DNA of 64,000 nt from Ochotona curzoniae (GCF_017591425.1 NW_024465434.1:310001-374000); one strand, 5' to 3'; shown: positions 23,461-36,396, numbered from the stretch's first letter. Translations and numbers: made by a program. The notes: generated by a model from the sequence alone, not told the origin.

Positions 23461-23780
23461 TTTTTTTTTTTTTAAGATTTATGTATTGGAAAGGCAGATT
23501 TCCAGAGAGAAGAGACAGAATGATAGATCTTCCACGAATGATTCACTCTCCAAGTAGCTCCAATGGCCAGAGCTGAGCCAATCTGAAGCCAGGAGCCTCT
23601 TCTTGGTCTCCTGTATGGGTGCAGGGTCTCCAAAGCTTTGGGTTATCCTCTGCTGCTGTCCCATGCCACAAGCAGGGAGCCAAATGGGAAGTGGAGTAGT
23701 CAGGACACAAAATGGCACCTGTATGGGATCCTGTTGTGTGCAAGGTGAGGATTTTAGCCACTAGGCTACCGTGCTGGGCT
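23461..23780 (-). repeat. CSINE inserted near the L1 5' part
   Basis: Reversed copy from a long T-run to CTACCGTGCTGGGCT. It separates the ORF1 start region from the presumed 5' UTR. Confidence 0.85.
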
Positions 23781-24900
23781 CTGCAGAGTAAGCTTATAGT
23801 TTAGCTGGACTGCAGAGTCTCTTGGCTTTGGTTCTCTGTGTAATCTCTGAGTAGTTTCTACTGTCTTAATTAGTGTCAGCTGTGTGTGTAAGTGACCCAG
23901 TGTCTGGTCTATATATATTTTTTTGACCCAGTGGTCTGGTCTATTGTAACAAGTAGGTAGAACTGTGACTTCAAGGTGAATAAAAGTTTCCTTCATTGCA
24001 TTTGTTTAGTCCACAAAGAGTTCCAGATCAGTCTCCCTGGAAAGGACTTTATCTTGGTGCTGAGGGAGACAACAGTGGATGTTGCCTTGTCCTACTGGCA
24101 AGTCTGAGTGATGCTGGGGCTTGGGGTCCCAATCTGTGGCTCTCGGACTGTGTGAGACAGACCCTTCATTAGATAATGCTAGAACAATTCAACTGGTAAT
24201 AAGGCTTATAATACATCACCTGTATTCCTAGGGGACATGAATTGGACCCTGCTCTGGTCCTACAGAGTGATTGCAGTGTTTCATGAGATTTCACACTGGA
24301 GGGTTTAAGTCCAGAGGTGGAATGCAGGTACATTCTTTCCTGTGTCCACCAGGTGTAATCTAGTGGCACTGCTAAATTTAAAATGGATTGTTACTCTTGT
24401 GATGGGAGTGTTTCTTCCAGGCTGCTTCTGGTGCTGCCTTTCAGAAGCTAAGGTGAATCCCCGGCTCATGTTGTATGTGTGTGTGTAGCTCTGGGGCTAA
24501 TGTCCCCCAAGCCCTCACAGCTGTGGTTTGCAGGGATCTGTCTTTTGCACTACAGGTTGCCCTGACTGATGGCAAAGCTGGTGGGACAGAACAGAGACGT
24601 ACTGTGCTGCTGAGGATGGCGCTCTGCACAGGCCTGGGGTAGGGGAGGAAAGCAGCATGCCTTCCCTGCTCCCCTGTTGGCTGCGCTCAGACTCCAGTCA
24701 TTTTTCCAGGTTGGAGTGAAAGCCAGTGTCTGACCGGACTTCCCTCTCAGCTGCAAGGCGGATGCTCAAGAATGCAGCAGTGGTTGGCATCCTTGACCTC
24801 TTGCTCCATGGGGCCTTTGCTGGTTTTTGTTTTTGTTTTTTGTTTGTTTTTTGCTTGATTGTTTTTGTTTGCTTCTTCATGAGTAGTTTCTGTCATTCAG
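23781..24900 (-). mobile_element. probable 5' UTR of the long L1
   Basis: This G+C-richer stretch continues directly upstream (minus strand) of the ORF1 remnant and contains no other repeat I recognise. Its position and composition suit an L1 5' UTR with internal promoter. A similar arrangement lies right of the second L1 near 61.7-62.8 kb, although the two are not obviously the same subfamily. The boundary at 24.9 kb is a guess. Confidence 0.45.
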
Positions 24901-25069
24901 ACTTCAGGGAACATAGCCCTTCCTTTATTCATTTTGTATTTCTAAGCAGCTTGAATTGGTGTGGCTGGCTATAGCCTATTCAGGATCCAGGTTGGCACAA
25001 TTTAGACATCTTGATGAATGCTTGTGAATTGGAGCTGGTATAGTCATATGGTGGAGGTGTAGTTGGTAC

Positions 25070-25355
25070 ATGTAGGGTATATCTAAAGTCTTCATCCACA
25101 GCACAGTGTCCCATATGGGCAGCATTTCTTGTCCCAGTTGCTCTATGTACAGTCCAGCTCTGCTAATGTGCTTGGGAAGGCCATGGATGATGGCCCAAGT
25201 GTTTGTGCCCCTGCATCCATTTGGGAGACTCAGATGAAGTTCCTGGTCCAGCCCTGGCCATTAATGCCATTTGCAAAGTGAACCAGCAGATATAAGATCT
25301 TTCCCTCTCTGTGTAACTGTTTAAAATAAATGGATAGATGAATAAATCTTAAAAC
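25070..25355 (+). repeat. CSINE, diverged
   Basis: CCCATATGGGCAGC, GGCCATGGATGATGGCCC, GGGAGACTCAGATG and AATAAATGGATAGATG tail. Confidence 0.65.
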
Positions 25356-27500
25356 TAGAATTCAGTTTTTAAAAACAATTTGAACTGTTATTGTTTATTT
25401 ATTCTATCTTTTATGTACCTAAATAAATCAATCTAAAGCACTGCCAGTCTACCCCATGAGAAGGTGTCTGGCCTTGCAGTTAATGTTAGGGTGCTTGGGT
25501 TCAACTCTCAACTTAGAATTCAGTGTTATCTGCCCATTTCCTTAGTACATTTCTTTGGGTAAAATGTTCATATTTCACTTCAACAACAAAGTTCATTTTA
25601 ATGAAAATTCCATGAAGGGAAGAGAAAATCCTGGGCATTTCTATGGGAAAAAACCCCAGTTTGTGGTTTGAAGGTATTTAAAAAGCCATCAAGGTAGGAT
25701 TGTTCAACTTTGTCTATCTGTAATGCAGTTTATCTTAAATTCTGCTAAAATAACTTTCTTTGAAGTAACCACTTCTTACCACAAGAGGACAGCATTGGGA
25801 TAGAAATATCTTCTCCAAAGGAGTATAGTGGGAAAAAAATGTGTGCACAATAAATAAAATAATGATAACAATTGAAAAATAAAAAGCCACCAAGCAAAAA
25901 ATGAACTTTTTGTGTTCAAAGGCATCGGTATTGTATCCATATGTGAGCTAGATTGTGGTACTGACTGTCAGCTTTCTTAGTAGAAGTGGATTCTAAGTTG
26001 TTGCAGCAAGTTGTAGTGTTGTGCTAGAATATTTCATCCTCTTTAGACCTGGGCGACTCTGGGAGCCCTGTGCAACAGGTGTCAGGAAGGCTCACCTAGA
26101 CTAGGGAGCGGTTCTTCTCTCCAAGAGTTCTGCAGTGACTGTTGTCAGTTTAGTAAGTGACACTTGTTTGTCAGGCTGAATTACTAAGTTGTTATTTTGT
26201 GAGTTTTTTTTTTGTGGCATGTATCTTATTAATACTTTTAAGAAAAAAAACAAAACACTTGGCTCTCAGGGTAGGAAGAGATTATTCCCACTTACTTCTT
26301 GGTTTGTCTTTTCACTGTCTCATTTCTTGACCCAATTCCAGCTGCTGCCCATCCACTTCGCGTATGTGTGTGTTTTAAAAAAAGGTTGTGAAGCGTTTTC
26401 TGTTTTGAAGTTAGCACCATGCATGTAGTAAATTGTCTATTTGGGTGGCAACGCTTACAGGTAGTGTTTTGACTCAGTCATCTTCCTTGCGGGTATCTGG
26501 GATTGCCAGGTACTTGGGTGTTATCTTTAATCACAATAAATTTGATCAATGCATTTCCAAGATGAAAGTCCTAATAGCTTTCAAGACCTTGATGAATGAA
26601 CTTTGTACTTAAAATTGTTCATGATCTGGCCCTGCTCAACCTTTCAACCTCATATATGCATGATTAATCATATACTAAGGATGCATAACATACTAGAATA
26701 TTTCATACTTTACATACATTATCCTTACTTTTTCCTCTAAAATGTTGTTTTCAAATGAGGAAAATAAAATAGAGCTCTCACTTTAAAACAAAATCTTTAC
26801 ACAATTGGGATTTGAACCTCTGGAGTTTGTGACTCCAAAGTCGTACTTTTATATTCCATCTTAACCTGCCTCTGCTCACAACTACATCTTCAGCCTGTAC
26901 CTGCTACTTTCAGTTCCTTTTATGCCTAGTAATTTTTGCATGTAATTTTGCTTCTCTTTGGCCTTCTCCTCTGGCTGGTCAGATTCTGCTTGTGTTTGAG
27001 ACTGAGCTTAGTCTCCACCTGCTGTAGTTATCCCTCCTGGATCCATTCAGTTGTGGCTGTTGCCCTTCTCTGAGTTAGTCATGCTCCTGTGTGTGGGTAT
27101 GCGACAAGATGATGGAAGAGGTAATTGCTGGAAGGACCATTCTGTGCAAGGCAGCATTTAAGTGTGGACCTCAATGAGGACTGACGTGCTTGCCTAAGGA
27201 GCTAGGCGAGTCCTGTCTTCTTTGACCTCATGGGGAGTTGCTGGGAGAGAGAGCATTAGTAGGAGCTGCCATGAAGCTTGAGTTATTACTCCAGGTTTAG
27301 GGCCAAGAGAACAAAGCCATTACCTGGCATAGCAAGTCACATAGGAATCTTAATGTGAAGGCTGGACTTGAAGTTGGGCTTTAAGCCTTTGCATATGTGA
27401 AGACAGTGGTAGGGACTGCAATCCCTACTCAGGCTGCTGGTATGAGGAGGATTCAGGGAGCCAGAATGGGTGAAACCAGGGAAGCAATCACATTTTCTTT
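25356..27500. other. no gene seen; ancient MIR/L2-like relics
   Basis: Mostly unique-looking A+T-rich DNA. CATGATCTGGCCCTGCTCAA at 26620-26639 resembles L2. ATTATCCTTA...AATGAGGAAAAT at 26718-26764 resembles reversed MIR. No exon or RNA gene recognised. Confidence 0.4.
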
Positions 27501-27504
27501 GAAT

Positions 27505-27840
27505 TTTTTATTTTATTTGAAAGGGAGGGAGGGAGGGAGGAAGAGAGGAAGGGAGGGAGGAAGAGAGAGAGAGAGACAGAGATGTCTTTCACCTGCCAGT
27601 CCATTCCCCAATGGTTGTAATTATTATGTTTTATGTTGGATCAGATCAAAGCTAGGTGCTTGCTGCTTGTCTCCCTTGTGGGTTCAGGAGTGCAGGTGCT
27701 TGGACCATCCTGTGCTGCTTTCTCTGGTACACCAGCAGGTGGCTGGATTGGAAATGGAACAGCCAGATCTCAAACTAGTGCCCAAATAGATAAGACACTG
27801 CAGTCAGTGACTTAAAGTGTTATGCTACAATGTCAGACTC
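27505..27840 (-). repeat. CSINE with expanded (GGGA)n
   Basis: A purine-rich GGGA/GAGA expansion (about 27524-27577) sits where the CSINE has its GAGAGGAGAGACAG part; the rest follows to 27840. Confidence 0.6.
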
Positions 27841-27875
27841 TAAAACTCTCTTCTTAAAGTAGCTTATCTCTTGTT

Positions 27876-28187
27876 TTGAAAGATTTACTTAATTTTATTG
27901 GAAAGGCAGATTTACAGAGAGGAGAGACAGAGAAAGATCTTCTAAGCACTGGTTCATTCCCTAAGTGGCCACAATGGCCAGAGCTGAACCAATCCAAAGC
28001 TAAGAGCCAGGTCTCCTACAAGGGCACGGGATGCCAGGGCTTTGAGCCGTCCTCTACTGCTTTCCCAGGGCACAAACAGGGAGCTGGATAGGAAGTGGAG
28101 CAGCAGGGACACAAACCAGTACATGTATGGGATCCTGGTGTGTACAGGGTGAGGCTTTAGCCATTGAACCATTGTACCAGGCCCTAG
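27876..28187 (-). repeat. CSINE, full length
   Basis: Reversed copy from AAGATTTACTTAATTT to TTGTACCAGGCCC. Confidence 0.85.
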
Positions 28188-28519
28188 CTTATCTCTTCTT
28201 AAAACATGTAAAAATTCTGCTGGATCGAATCTCCAATGTTCATTTTCAGTTCTTAGATTGAAACTAAACTTTCACTTAGATTTGTTGCAGAAGTATTGCA
28301 GTTCTTAAGTAGCTATAACTTCTTCCTCCTTTTTGTTTGTGTGTTGATCAGTTTTGCAACTACTGAAAGTGGGAGTTTCTAGGCTAAATTGTGGTTCCAT
28401 TTTTCTAACAAAAAAACTGCTCTAAAGATATTATCTTAGTAGTTTCCCATTTTTATGATGTGTTTTCTTATTATTTTGAAAGTGTTTTCAGGGAGGGAAT
28501 GGGAACCAGCTTTTACTGA

Positions 28520-28660
28520 GGATATGCTGACCACCAGACAGTTCCTTCATAGGAAATTATTTCATTCAATCCCAAACACAATCCCTGTGATGTGTTAATT
28601 TTCCCTCATTTTGTCCAGTAGAAAATGGAGACTAATAGGAATTAAGTAACCTGGTATTCA
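28520..28660 (-). repeat. MIR-like relic
   Basis: ACAGTTCCTTCATAGGAAATTATTTCATTCAATCCCA-type order with GAAAATGGAGACTAAT resembles reversed MIR. Confidence 0.45.
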
Positions 28661-28710
28661 GCAAGGACGCTGAGTATCATCAAATCCACTACTACTCCAG
28701 AGATTCCTGA

Positions 28711-28995
28711 ATTTGAAAGATTTATTTTAAAGGCAGAGCAAATAAAAAAGAGGGAGACAGAAAGATAGGAGGCAAAAAGAGATGTTTCATCCACCAGTTT
28801 ACTTGCTCGCTAAGTCTGGGACAGACTGAATCCGTGAAACAGGAATTCCCTCTGAGTCTCTCAAGTGCATGATGGCAGCCCAATAACTTGGACCATCTTT
28901 TGCTATCTTCCCAAGGGTATTAGAAGGAGGCTGAATTAGAAGGGGAGCAGCTGGGACTTGAACCAGCACTATAAGGACTTTTCAAGTTTGCAAGA
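28711..28995 (-). repeat. CSINE, old
   Basis: GAAAGATTTATTTTAAAGGC, CATCCACCAGTTTAC and GCTGGGACTTGAACCAGC are in reversed order. Confidence 0.6.
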
Positions 28996-29059
28996 GGTAT
29001 AAACATTACCTTGAAAAGAAATTATACTACCTAATTAGTGTCCTGTTGATTGTAAACTT

Positions 29060-29315
29060 TTCCATCAACTGGTTCACTCCCCAAATGGTCACAATGGCCA
29101 GGGCTGAGCCAGGTCAAAGCCAGGAACAAGGGGCTTCTTCTGGATCTCCTATGTGGGTAGCAGGGCTCCAAGCTCTTGGGGTCATTTTTTGTTTCTTTCC
29201 CAGACACGTTAGCAGAGAGCTAGTTTGGAAGTTGAGCAGTCTGGACTCAGATGCCTGTGTAGATTGCTGGTGCTGTAGATGGAGGCTTAATTTGCTGTAC
29301 CACACAGCCAGTCCC
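29060..29315 (-). repeat. CSINE, partial
   Basis: GGTTCACTCCCCAAATGG to GTACCACACAGCCAGTCCC; the tail half is missing. Confidence 0.6.
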
Positions 29316-29834
29316 TAATACATGTTTTCTGAGTGAACATGCACAAACGTAGGTATAGATATCTTATGCTCATGGCTTTTATGTGACCAGCAGAGCTAAC
29401 AAATGCAAATAGAAACAAAAGCTGAAAATTAATAAAATTTAAATAACAATAATGAGCAGTTAATGTCGTTTTGGTGAAACAAAATGGAAGCTTACTATTT
29501 ACATACCTTATTGCCTTTTAGGGTACATTTTCTTAATTTGATATTTGTACCTACTGTGTAGTAATTATTATTTTTGCATTATGGTTGTCTGTGAACTACT
29601 TTGAAAAATCCAATGTTAAAGAAATAATCCCATGGTTAGCATAATTCACTGTGGTGTATCTCAGACTGGATTCCTACTGTAGGCGTTGAATTTACTGTGA
29701 TAGTTTCAAAGTTTTGAATTTTCATTGCAAAGGTAATCTTTAAAAATACCATGGCGGCTATGAGTCTCAGTCTACAACTGATCATATATGTGTATTAACT
29801 AATTTGTTACACTTAATTGCGTTTCTTTTTTTTC

Positions 29835-30215
29835 TAAAGATTTAGTTTTTGTTTGAAAGACACAGTTGTAGGCACAAAACTCATGCACCTGCTTGAACGG
29901 ATGTAGTAGTAAAAAAAAAGGGGGGGGGAGGACTAAAGAGGAAATCACGGGGTGGGAGACAGATTGTCCACTGGCTCCCTCAAATGCCTGCTGCCAGTTA
30001 ATGCTGGGCTAGAGCAAAACCAGGACCAGGAACTCTGTCTGGGTCTATTGTTTGGGTGTCAGGGTCCCAAGTAGTTGGGCCATTATCAGCTACTCCCTAG
30101 ACACATTAGCAGGAAGCTGCATTGTAAGCAGAACAACAGATAGGTGAATTAACATTCTGATAGGATTGCATCAGTTCTAGGTAGTGGCCAATTCACTTAC
30201 CCACAAAGCTAGTTT
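29835..30215 (-). repeat. CSINE, old, with poly(A)/poly(G) run
   Basis: AAAGATTTAG at the left and CCACAAAGCTAGTTT at the right. An A9G10-type run lies near 29911-29930. Confidence 0.55.
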
Positions 30216-30374
30216 CAGAGTTGGGGATTTAAGAGGCAGATCGCTGTTTTACTTGATTCCATTCTAGAAGATGACCAGGCTCTTGGAAACTGCACAGTTA
30301 CAAATGGATGGAGCCTCAGTTCCTCAGCTACCATGTAGAAGAGCACCTCGTAGGAAACCTGTAACAGGTTAAAT

Positions 30375-30630
30375 TTCTGTCTGCACCCCATACAGGTTCA
30401 AGTCCTGGCTGCTCCACTTCCCATCTAGCTCCCTGCTAATGTGCCGCGGAAAGCAGAGCAAGTGTTTGCACCTTTGCACCTACCTAGGAGACTCAGAGAA
30501 AGCTCCTGCCTTTGAACTGGGCCAACTCTGGCTGTTGTGGTCATTTGAGGAGTGAACCAGTGGGTGGAAGATCTCTCTCCTCTTTCTGTGACTCTGCCTT
30601 TCAAATAAAATTAAATATTTCTAAAAAGAA
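30375..30630 (+). repeat. CSINE, partial
   Basis: GGTTCAAGTCCTGGCTGCTC (B box) to GCCTTTCAAATAAAATTAAA. Confidence 0.7.
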
Positions 30631-30639
30631 AAAAAAACC

Positions 30640-32205
30640 CCAAACCAAAAAATCTTCCTTATGCTGAATTATATACAAGAAATAAAATCTCTTTGCACCA
30701 GTGCATACTTTTAAGGATTGGTTTGTTGTAGCATTCAGTGTTGCTCTAATTGATAGATCCCCCTTATGACTATAACCATGATAGAACACATGGAAAGGGT
30801 AAATACTTTCCAATTAAATATGCTACTTAGTTGGATTCAGATTGGCAGGAGGCTGAAGATGGTGAAGACACCTGCAGGAGCAGGAGTCCTTTTGCATCTT
30901 ACATTTTTACAGAAGCCAGGCCTCTGATGTATCTTATCTCACCATTGTCTCTCCCTAGGCAGTGTCCCTACCCCTCAAACTTCTCCTCCATCATTTTCTT
31001 TGTTTCTGAAGTTCTCAGGCAGCAGTGTCCCAAATTCAACCATGAATGGTGTAGGATAAAAAGTGCTGACCTCTTTTTGGTATCTGGGTCATGGTTTGTC
31101 TGTCTTTCTGCATTAGTCTCCTGAAGACCCCTTCCTGACCCTTTCCCAAACGGTCAGTTGGCAGTTTGTACAGTAAAATATTGGTCCTCCAGCAGCACAT
31201 AAATAACGTGACTGATTATTCAGAGGAATTTTATAACACACAAGGCACATCAACTGCTTTGAGAATCAGATTTATTGTTATTGTTGGAAATATTTTTTGA
31301 ATTCCAAGTTCACTGCACATCTACCTCTTGGGACCAAATACCTTACATTTAATCTGCACTTTTCTGGTATGCAAGGTCTGAACTGGCATTAAGGTAATGG
31401 TTCCCAGTCTGTTTTGTCATCAGCCTCCAGGCTAAATTGTGGGTTTGGTAGGAGACACTTCTTATGACAAACACAAGCCCCCATTTAGCAAATCTGCCTG
31501 TGTACTCTATCCTAGGCCAAGTAGCTCTGGTAAGGTCAGATTCAGAGGGTGCTCTCCCCAAATTTGGGGACCTGGCTCTGTTCCCACATGGTTTTGTACC
31601 AGGCACTGTCTGGAGGCCTCCCTTAAGGAACGTGTAGGTGGTGCACAGGTTTCTCCTTTCCACAGGGCACTGCCAGCCTGCAACCTTGGCTGCAGAAGTG
31701 CATTAACGCAACTGAAAACAAATTGTGGGCATATTTTTACTTGGAGCTGCCAACTGTCCTGGGTTGACCAGATCTCAGAGGAAAATAAGCACTTTGGGAA
31801 CATTGGTTGGTCTTATTCTCCTGCTCCATCTCTTTCCTCTCAAATCCCTGAAGTCAAGGAAGGTGGTACTTCTTAAGTTGCTATTTGCATACTCAGGTGC
31901 TTAGGATGATAATGTATGCTATCAGGGTTTTATTTTATATTTAAAATAATATCCTAACTGAAAATATTTACTCTTTTGGCAGGTTTTCAGGAAATAAATG
32001 CTTGCCATGTGAGACTTCAGAAAAAAGGAAGGGAAATTAGTCACTCGATATTTTGAAGCTTCCAGCCACGTTTAAATCCCTTGAAAAATCAAAGCAGGGC
32101 ACGCCTCTTGCAGATTTCCTAACTGTGCTATTCTCCTAGGCATGCCAGGCACTCCGTTGACTGGGGTAAGAATTGGGCCCCAACCTTATTGTGGCTTTTC
32201 ATCCT
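30640..32205. other. no gene seen
   Basis: Unique-looking intergenic DNA. Open frames at 31349-31876 overlap on both strands and match nothing I know. Confidence 0.45.
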
Positions 32206-32223
32206 TCTGTAGAAATGGCTTTT

Positions 32224-32550
32224 TTTTAAAGATTTATTTTTATTATTTTTTTATTGGAAAGGCGGATATACAGAGAGGAGGAGAGACAGAGAGGAAGATC
32301 TTCCGTCCGATGATTCACTCCCCAAGTGTGCGCAACAGTCGATGCTATGCCGATCCGAAGCCAGGAGACTCTTCCGGGTCTCCCACGCGGGTGCAGGGTC
32401 CCAAAGCTTTGGGCTGTGCTCGACTGCTCTCCCGGGCCACAGGCAGGGAGCTGGAAGGGAAGCGGGGCTGCTGGGATAGAACCGGCACCCATATGGGATC
32501 CCGGGTGTACAAGGCGAAGACCTTAACCACTTGCGCCACCGCGCCGGGCC
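32224..32550 (-). repeat. young CSINE with 17-bp target-site duplication
   Basis: Reversed full-length copy ending GCGCCGGGCC. CTGTAGAAATGGCTTTT is duplicated at 32207-32223 and 32551-32567. Confidence 0.95.
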
Positions 32551-32567
32551 CTGTAGAAATGGCTTTT

Positions 32568-33279
32568 AAATGGGCACTAACAGCTGCAGCTGAAAGTGTG
32601 TTCCCTTAAAACTGGATTCAGTGTGGTCTGGCACCATCGGCGTTTTTGTGATCTGCTCTCTGGAGGGTGTCTTGTTTTAGCCAGTTGCTGGACTTTTAGT
32701 GGCCACCTGTTAGGCAAGGAACTTCTAGGTGAAATTCTGTATTCCCCAGCTGAGCCCTACTCTCCAAGGGGCCCCAGGAAAGGTAGACATTCAAGCCTAA
32801 CTCATGTCACAACTCTGCCCTGAGCCCAGCAGGAGAGTTAACAAGCCACCACCACTGTTGGCTAGCAGAGTGGGACAAAAAGATCCCACAGTCTCGATAT
32901 TAGTTGTGAATGGATTGCCATCACTCACTAGCTCCTCTTTGAGTAATCCTCAGACAAATTGGTGAGGGATAATTCTGCCAGCAGGCAGAAGTACAAGCTG
33001 CACACCTGGCCATTCACTTTATAAAAAGAAACAACTTGAAATCCAGATTGCATGGCCCTGGGACAAGGGTGAATGACTTGGGTTGTGGTTAGGGCCTGGA
33101 AGGAAATTGGGAGACACTGGAGGGGTAACTGTGAGGACAAAGCTATGGTTGTGGTTACAACATGTGAAAGTCTTTACAAGTTAGTGCCCATCAGAGAACC
33201 CACTCTGTAGAGGAAGCTCCCAAGTATGAACTGAAAGGATGTTTCCTTTGGTGAATGTGGACAACTAATGCTGAACTTT
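32568..33279. other. no gene seen
   Basis: Intergenic DNA without recognisable repeats or exons. Confidence 0.45.
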
Positions 33280-33301
33280 ATTTTGTAATTAATTAGAAAG
33301 G

Positions 33302-33356
<55 letters not shown>

Positions 33357-33560
33357 TCATTCATTGATTTGCTTCTCAAATACCCACAACAGCTGGAACT
33401 AGGTCATGCTGAAGCCAGGAGCTTATGTGTGTGACAAGGATCCAGGTACCCAGGCTATCACTTGCTACTACCCAGGGTATATGCTAGAATGACGCTAGAA
33501 TTAGAAATAAGGTTAGATTTTGAACCCAGATACGTTGATATCAGCATGCCAGGTACACCA
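33280..33560 (-). repeat. old CSINE carrying an (AC)25 microsatellite
   Basis: GAAGCCAGGAGCTTATG and GTATATGCTAGAATG keep reversed CSINE order. The microsatellite occupies the usual GAGAGACAG-rich part. Confidence 0.5.
33305..33354 (+). repeat. (AC)25 microsatellite
   Basis: Uninterrupted AC dinucleotide repeat of 50 bases. Confidence 0.95.
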
Positions 33561-34405
33561 GCCATTGCCAGTGCTGAGCCTTTCATATGACAGCCACTTG
33601 GTGGCAGACAGATTTCAGGTTTCTGTTGTCTTTTCCAGAGTGGATGCTTATACTACTGTGGGTCGTGTTAGCAGAACTATTCAAAGGCTCCTAGAATACC
33701 TGATGGAATGGCGTGGTGTCCTGTACAATGCTGTGGCAGTGGCCACATGATTATGAGATCTGCTGATCTTTATTATCTGAGCAGCCATAAAAAGCTAGTC
33801 TGATAGGAGAATGGAAAGACCATCCATAAAAGGGAGCTGAGGGGTAGCATTGGGACAGTTACCTGTATTGTGGGGGTACTGTGTCTGCATTGAATTGTTA
33901 GCTGTGATGTTATAATTAGAATGTATACAAAAGTTACAGCATTCAAGAAGTAAAGGTTTCTTTAGACCTAATCACAGTCACTACTTTTGAAACTTGCAAC
34001 CTTAGGTCCTTTTTTCATAAGGGAAATCAGGGAATCACTGAGCTTGGAGCTATAACTGCTGTTAGGTCATTTGAGGCTGTGGGTGTCAAATGTGGACTAA
34101 CTGAAATGGCACTGAATTAATGGCATACTGATATAATTACTAAGTACAGCTAGGACTGTTCCTACATAGTGGAGTATGAATGGAACCAAGGGAGTCTGCC
34201 CCTTGGGCAGGCATCTTGACTTATCTTCTACTGATGTCCAAGTGAGGTCAAGAATGGTTCCCTTTGTTTTATAAACTTTTTCAGAGAACTTAATGATGGC
34301 TGCTAGCACCAGGTGCAGAATCTGAAAGGCTGGGACTGGCATTGGGGTACAGTGGCTGTTTGTGATACTGGTATATCATATTTGAATATTGGAGTCCTAG
34401 ATGCT
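33561..34405. other. no gene seen
   Basis: Intergenic DNA; nothing recognised. Confidence 0.45.
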
Positions 34406-34409
34406 CTTC

Positions 34410-34637
34410 TTTCAGTCTGACTTCCTGCTAAAAGCAGCAAATGATCATCAAAGTGCTTGGGCTCCTGCCACATTCAATATGGGAGTCCTGGATGGAATTC
34501 CTGGTTCCCAACTTTGGCTTGGGCCCACTGACCATCACAGCCATTTGTGGAATAAACCAGTAGATGAAAGATCTCTTTCCCCTTTCTTCCTTGTCCCTCT
34601 GCTTTCAATTAAACAAATAAATTCACCTTTAAAAAAT
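34410..34637 (+). repeat. CSINE, 3' two thirds
   Basis: CAAAGTGCTTGGGCTCCTGC to CTTTCAATTAAACAAATAAA. Confidence 0.6.
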
Positions 34638-35460
34638 CGGGACGCTCTGTGTTGTTGACTGTAGGAGTCTTGGAAGATGATATGAATGTACCAAGGTGTA
34701 CTGTGCTCCATGTAAAGGTGTTCATTAATGCATGCATGAGAGGTTTATAGGGATGTTGAGGGAATCTGCTGACACGTGGCCTTCCCAGCCTGTTCCAGCG
34801 AAGCTCCACACGTGTCTTTCTGCAGGACCTGGGTTCTTGTGGCGAAGACTCACACAAAGCTTTGGAAGGGCACCAGACCACCTCCCTGCTTGCCTCCGCA
34901 AGCCACCGTGTCACCAGCAGGAACTCATTATTTCCTCAAGTCAGAGTGACAGAGAGAAATCTAATCCATAAGCCTTAACCATTTTCTTTCCCCCAAATGA
35001 AAAAGCCCAGTCACACATGGCTACAATTTAGAAGCAGTGTCACTTTCACACTCTATTGCTCAATGCATAAGCCAGCTGAATATTTTTCTGAAGTGGCTGA
35101 ATTTAGTTTCCAAAATAGCCCATGTACCTTATTCAGATAAATTACCAAAATAACCAGCAAGTGTAATATAATTACGGTGTTAACAGTAGCCTAAGGTTCA
35201 ACTAGATTAAAACTTGCTTTTTCTCTACCCCTTCATTTCTCTGTTCTGAGACTGGTTGGTTGGAGATGAATTCCCAACGTATGAGCATCTTGTTGAAATG
35301 TGATCAGAGGCCTGCGTGGGCCCAGAGGTGTTTCTGTCTAGTACTGAGTCATGACATCAGAGATGTTGAAGATAGAGTCAGAAAGTATATCAGCCATCCT
35401 CTTTGTTTGCATCCCTTTGGCTTCCTCTTTAGCTTAGCATTTTAAAAAAGAGTATATGTG
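34638..35460. other. no gene seen
   Basis: Intergenic DNA; nothing recognised. Confidence 0.45.
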
Positions 35461-35464
35461 GGTG

Positions 35465-35762
35465 ATGGTACTGTGATGTAATAAGTTGCCTCTGCCTGTG
35501 TTGACGGCATCCCATATGGGTGCCCATTTGAGTCCCAGCTCCTCCACTTCAAGTTGACATCCCTACTAATGTGTATGGGAAAGCAGTGGAGGTTGTCCCC
35601 AGTGCTTTGGCCCTAACTACCCACATGGGAGACTCAGAACAGGCTCCTGGCTTTGGACCAGCCCAATTTTGGCTGTTATGGCCACTTGGGAAATAAACTG
35701 GTGGATGGAGGACCACTGTTTCTGTGTCTTATTCTCCTTCTGTGCCTTTCAAATGAAAATCT
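35465..35762 (+). repeat. CSINE, full length
   Basis: CATCCCATATGGGTGCCC, CAGCTCCTCCACTTC and GCCTTTCAAATG. It abuts an opposite copy at 35766. Confidence 0.75.
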
Positions 35763-35765
35763 AGT

Positions 35766-36070
35766 TTGTATTTATTTTACTTGATTGAGTTACAGAGAAA
35801 AAGGGAGAGACCAAGAGATCTTCCATCTGTTGGTTCATTCTGCAAATGGCTAAACTGTCTGGAACTGGGCCAATCTGGAGTTGGGAGCCATGAGCTTCTT
35901 CCAGGTCTCCCACTTGTGTGCAGGGACCTGAGGACTTGAGCCACCCTCCTCTGCTTCTCCAAGCCATAGCAGGAAGCTGGATTGGAAGTGGCACATCCAG
36001 GACTTGGAACGGGCATGCATATGGGACGCTGGCACCACAAGCAAATGCATAGCCTATGGTGCTGGTCCCA
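35766..36070 (-). repeat. CSINE, full length
   Basis: TATTTATTTTACTTG to GCCTATGGTGCTGGTCCC. Confidence 0.75.
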
Positions 36071-36103
36071 TAGATAAACTGCTTTCCACATAACTTTTTG
36101 GGG

Positions 36104-36396
36104 AAAGATTTAAAACAGAGATACAGCCGTAGAAATCTTAGATCTGTAGATTTAGTTCCCAAATGGCTGCAACAGATAGGGTGGGTCAGGCTGAAGCCAA
36201 GAGCCAGGAACTGCATCCTGGACTCTTACATAAGTGGTGGAAACCCAAGTGCTTGCTATAATTTTCTGCCTTTCTAGGTGCATTATCAGGAAGCTGGATT
36301 GGAAGTAGAGCAAGTGAAACTTAAACTGGAACTTTAGTATGAGATGTTGGCATCATATGCTGTGGCTTAACTTGCTGTGCCAAATAATCAGCCTCC
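36104..36396 (-). repeat. CSINE, old
   Basis: AAAGATTTAAAACAGAG, CCCAAATGGCTGCAACAG and GCTGTGCCAAATAATCAGCC. Confidence 0.6.

Larger units (their letters stand above)
16300..24900 (-). mobile_element. long antisense L1 LINE (5' UTR, ORF1, ORF2, 3' part), inactive
   Basis: Read on the minus strand this is a nearly full-length L1. G+C-richer 5' UTR-like sequence runs from about 24.9 to 23.8 kb. ORF1 spans about 23.3-21.35 kb, ORF2 endonuclease about 21.31-20.6 kb, reverse transcriptase about 20.1-18.9 kb, and the ORF2 C-terminus and 3' region continue to about 16.3 kb. All frames are broken by stops and indels. Five CSINE copies are inserted (16501, 17916, 19031, 22727 and 23461), so the L1 is older than them. 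Both outer boundaries are approximate. It is named from its resemblance to mammalian L1 ORF2 as I remember it. Confidence 0.9.
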
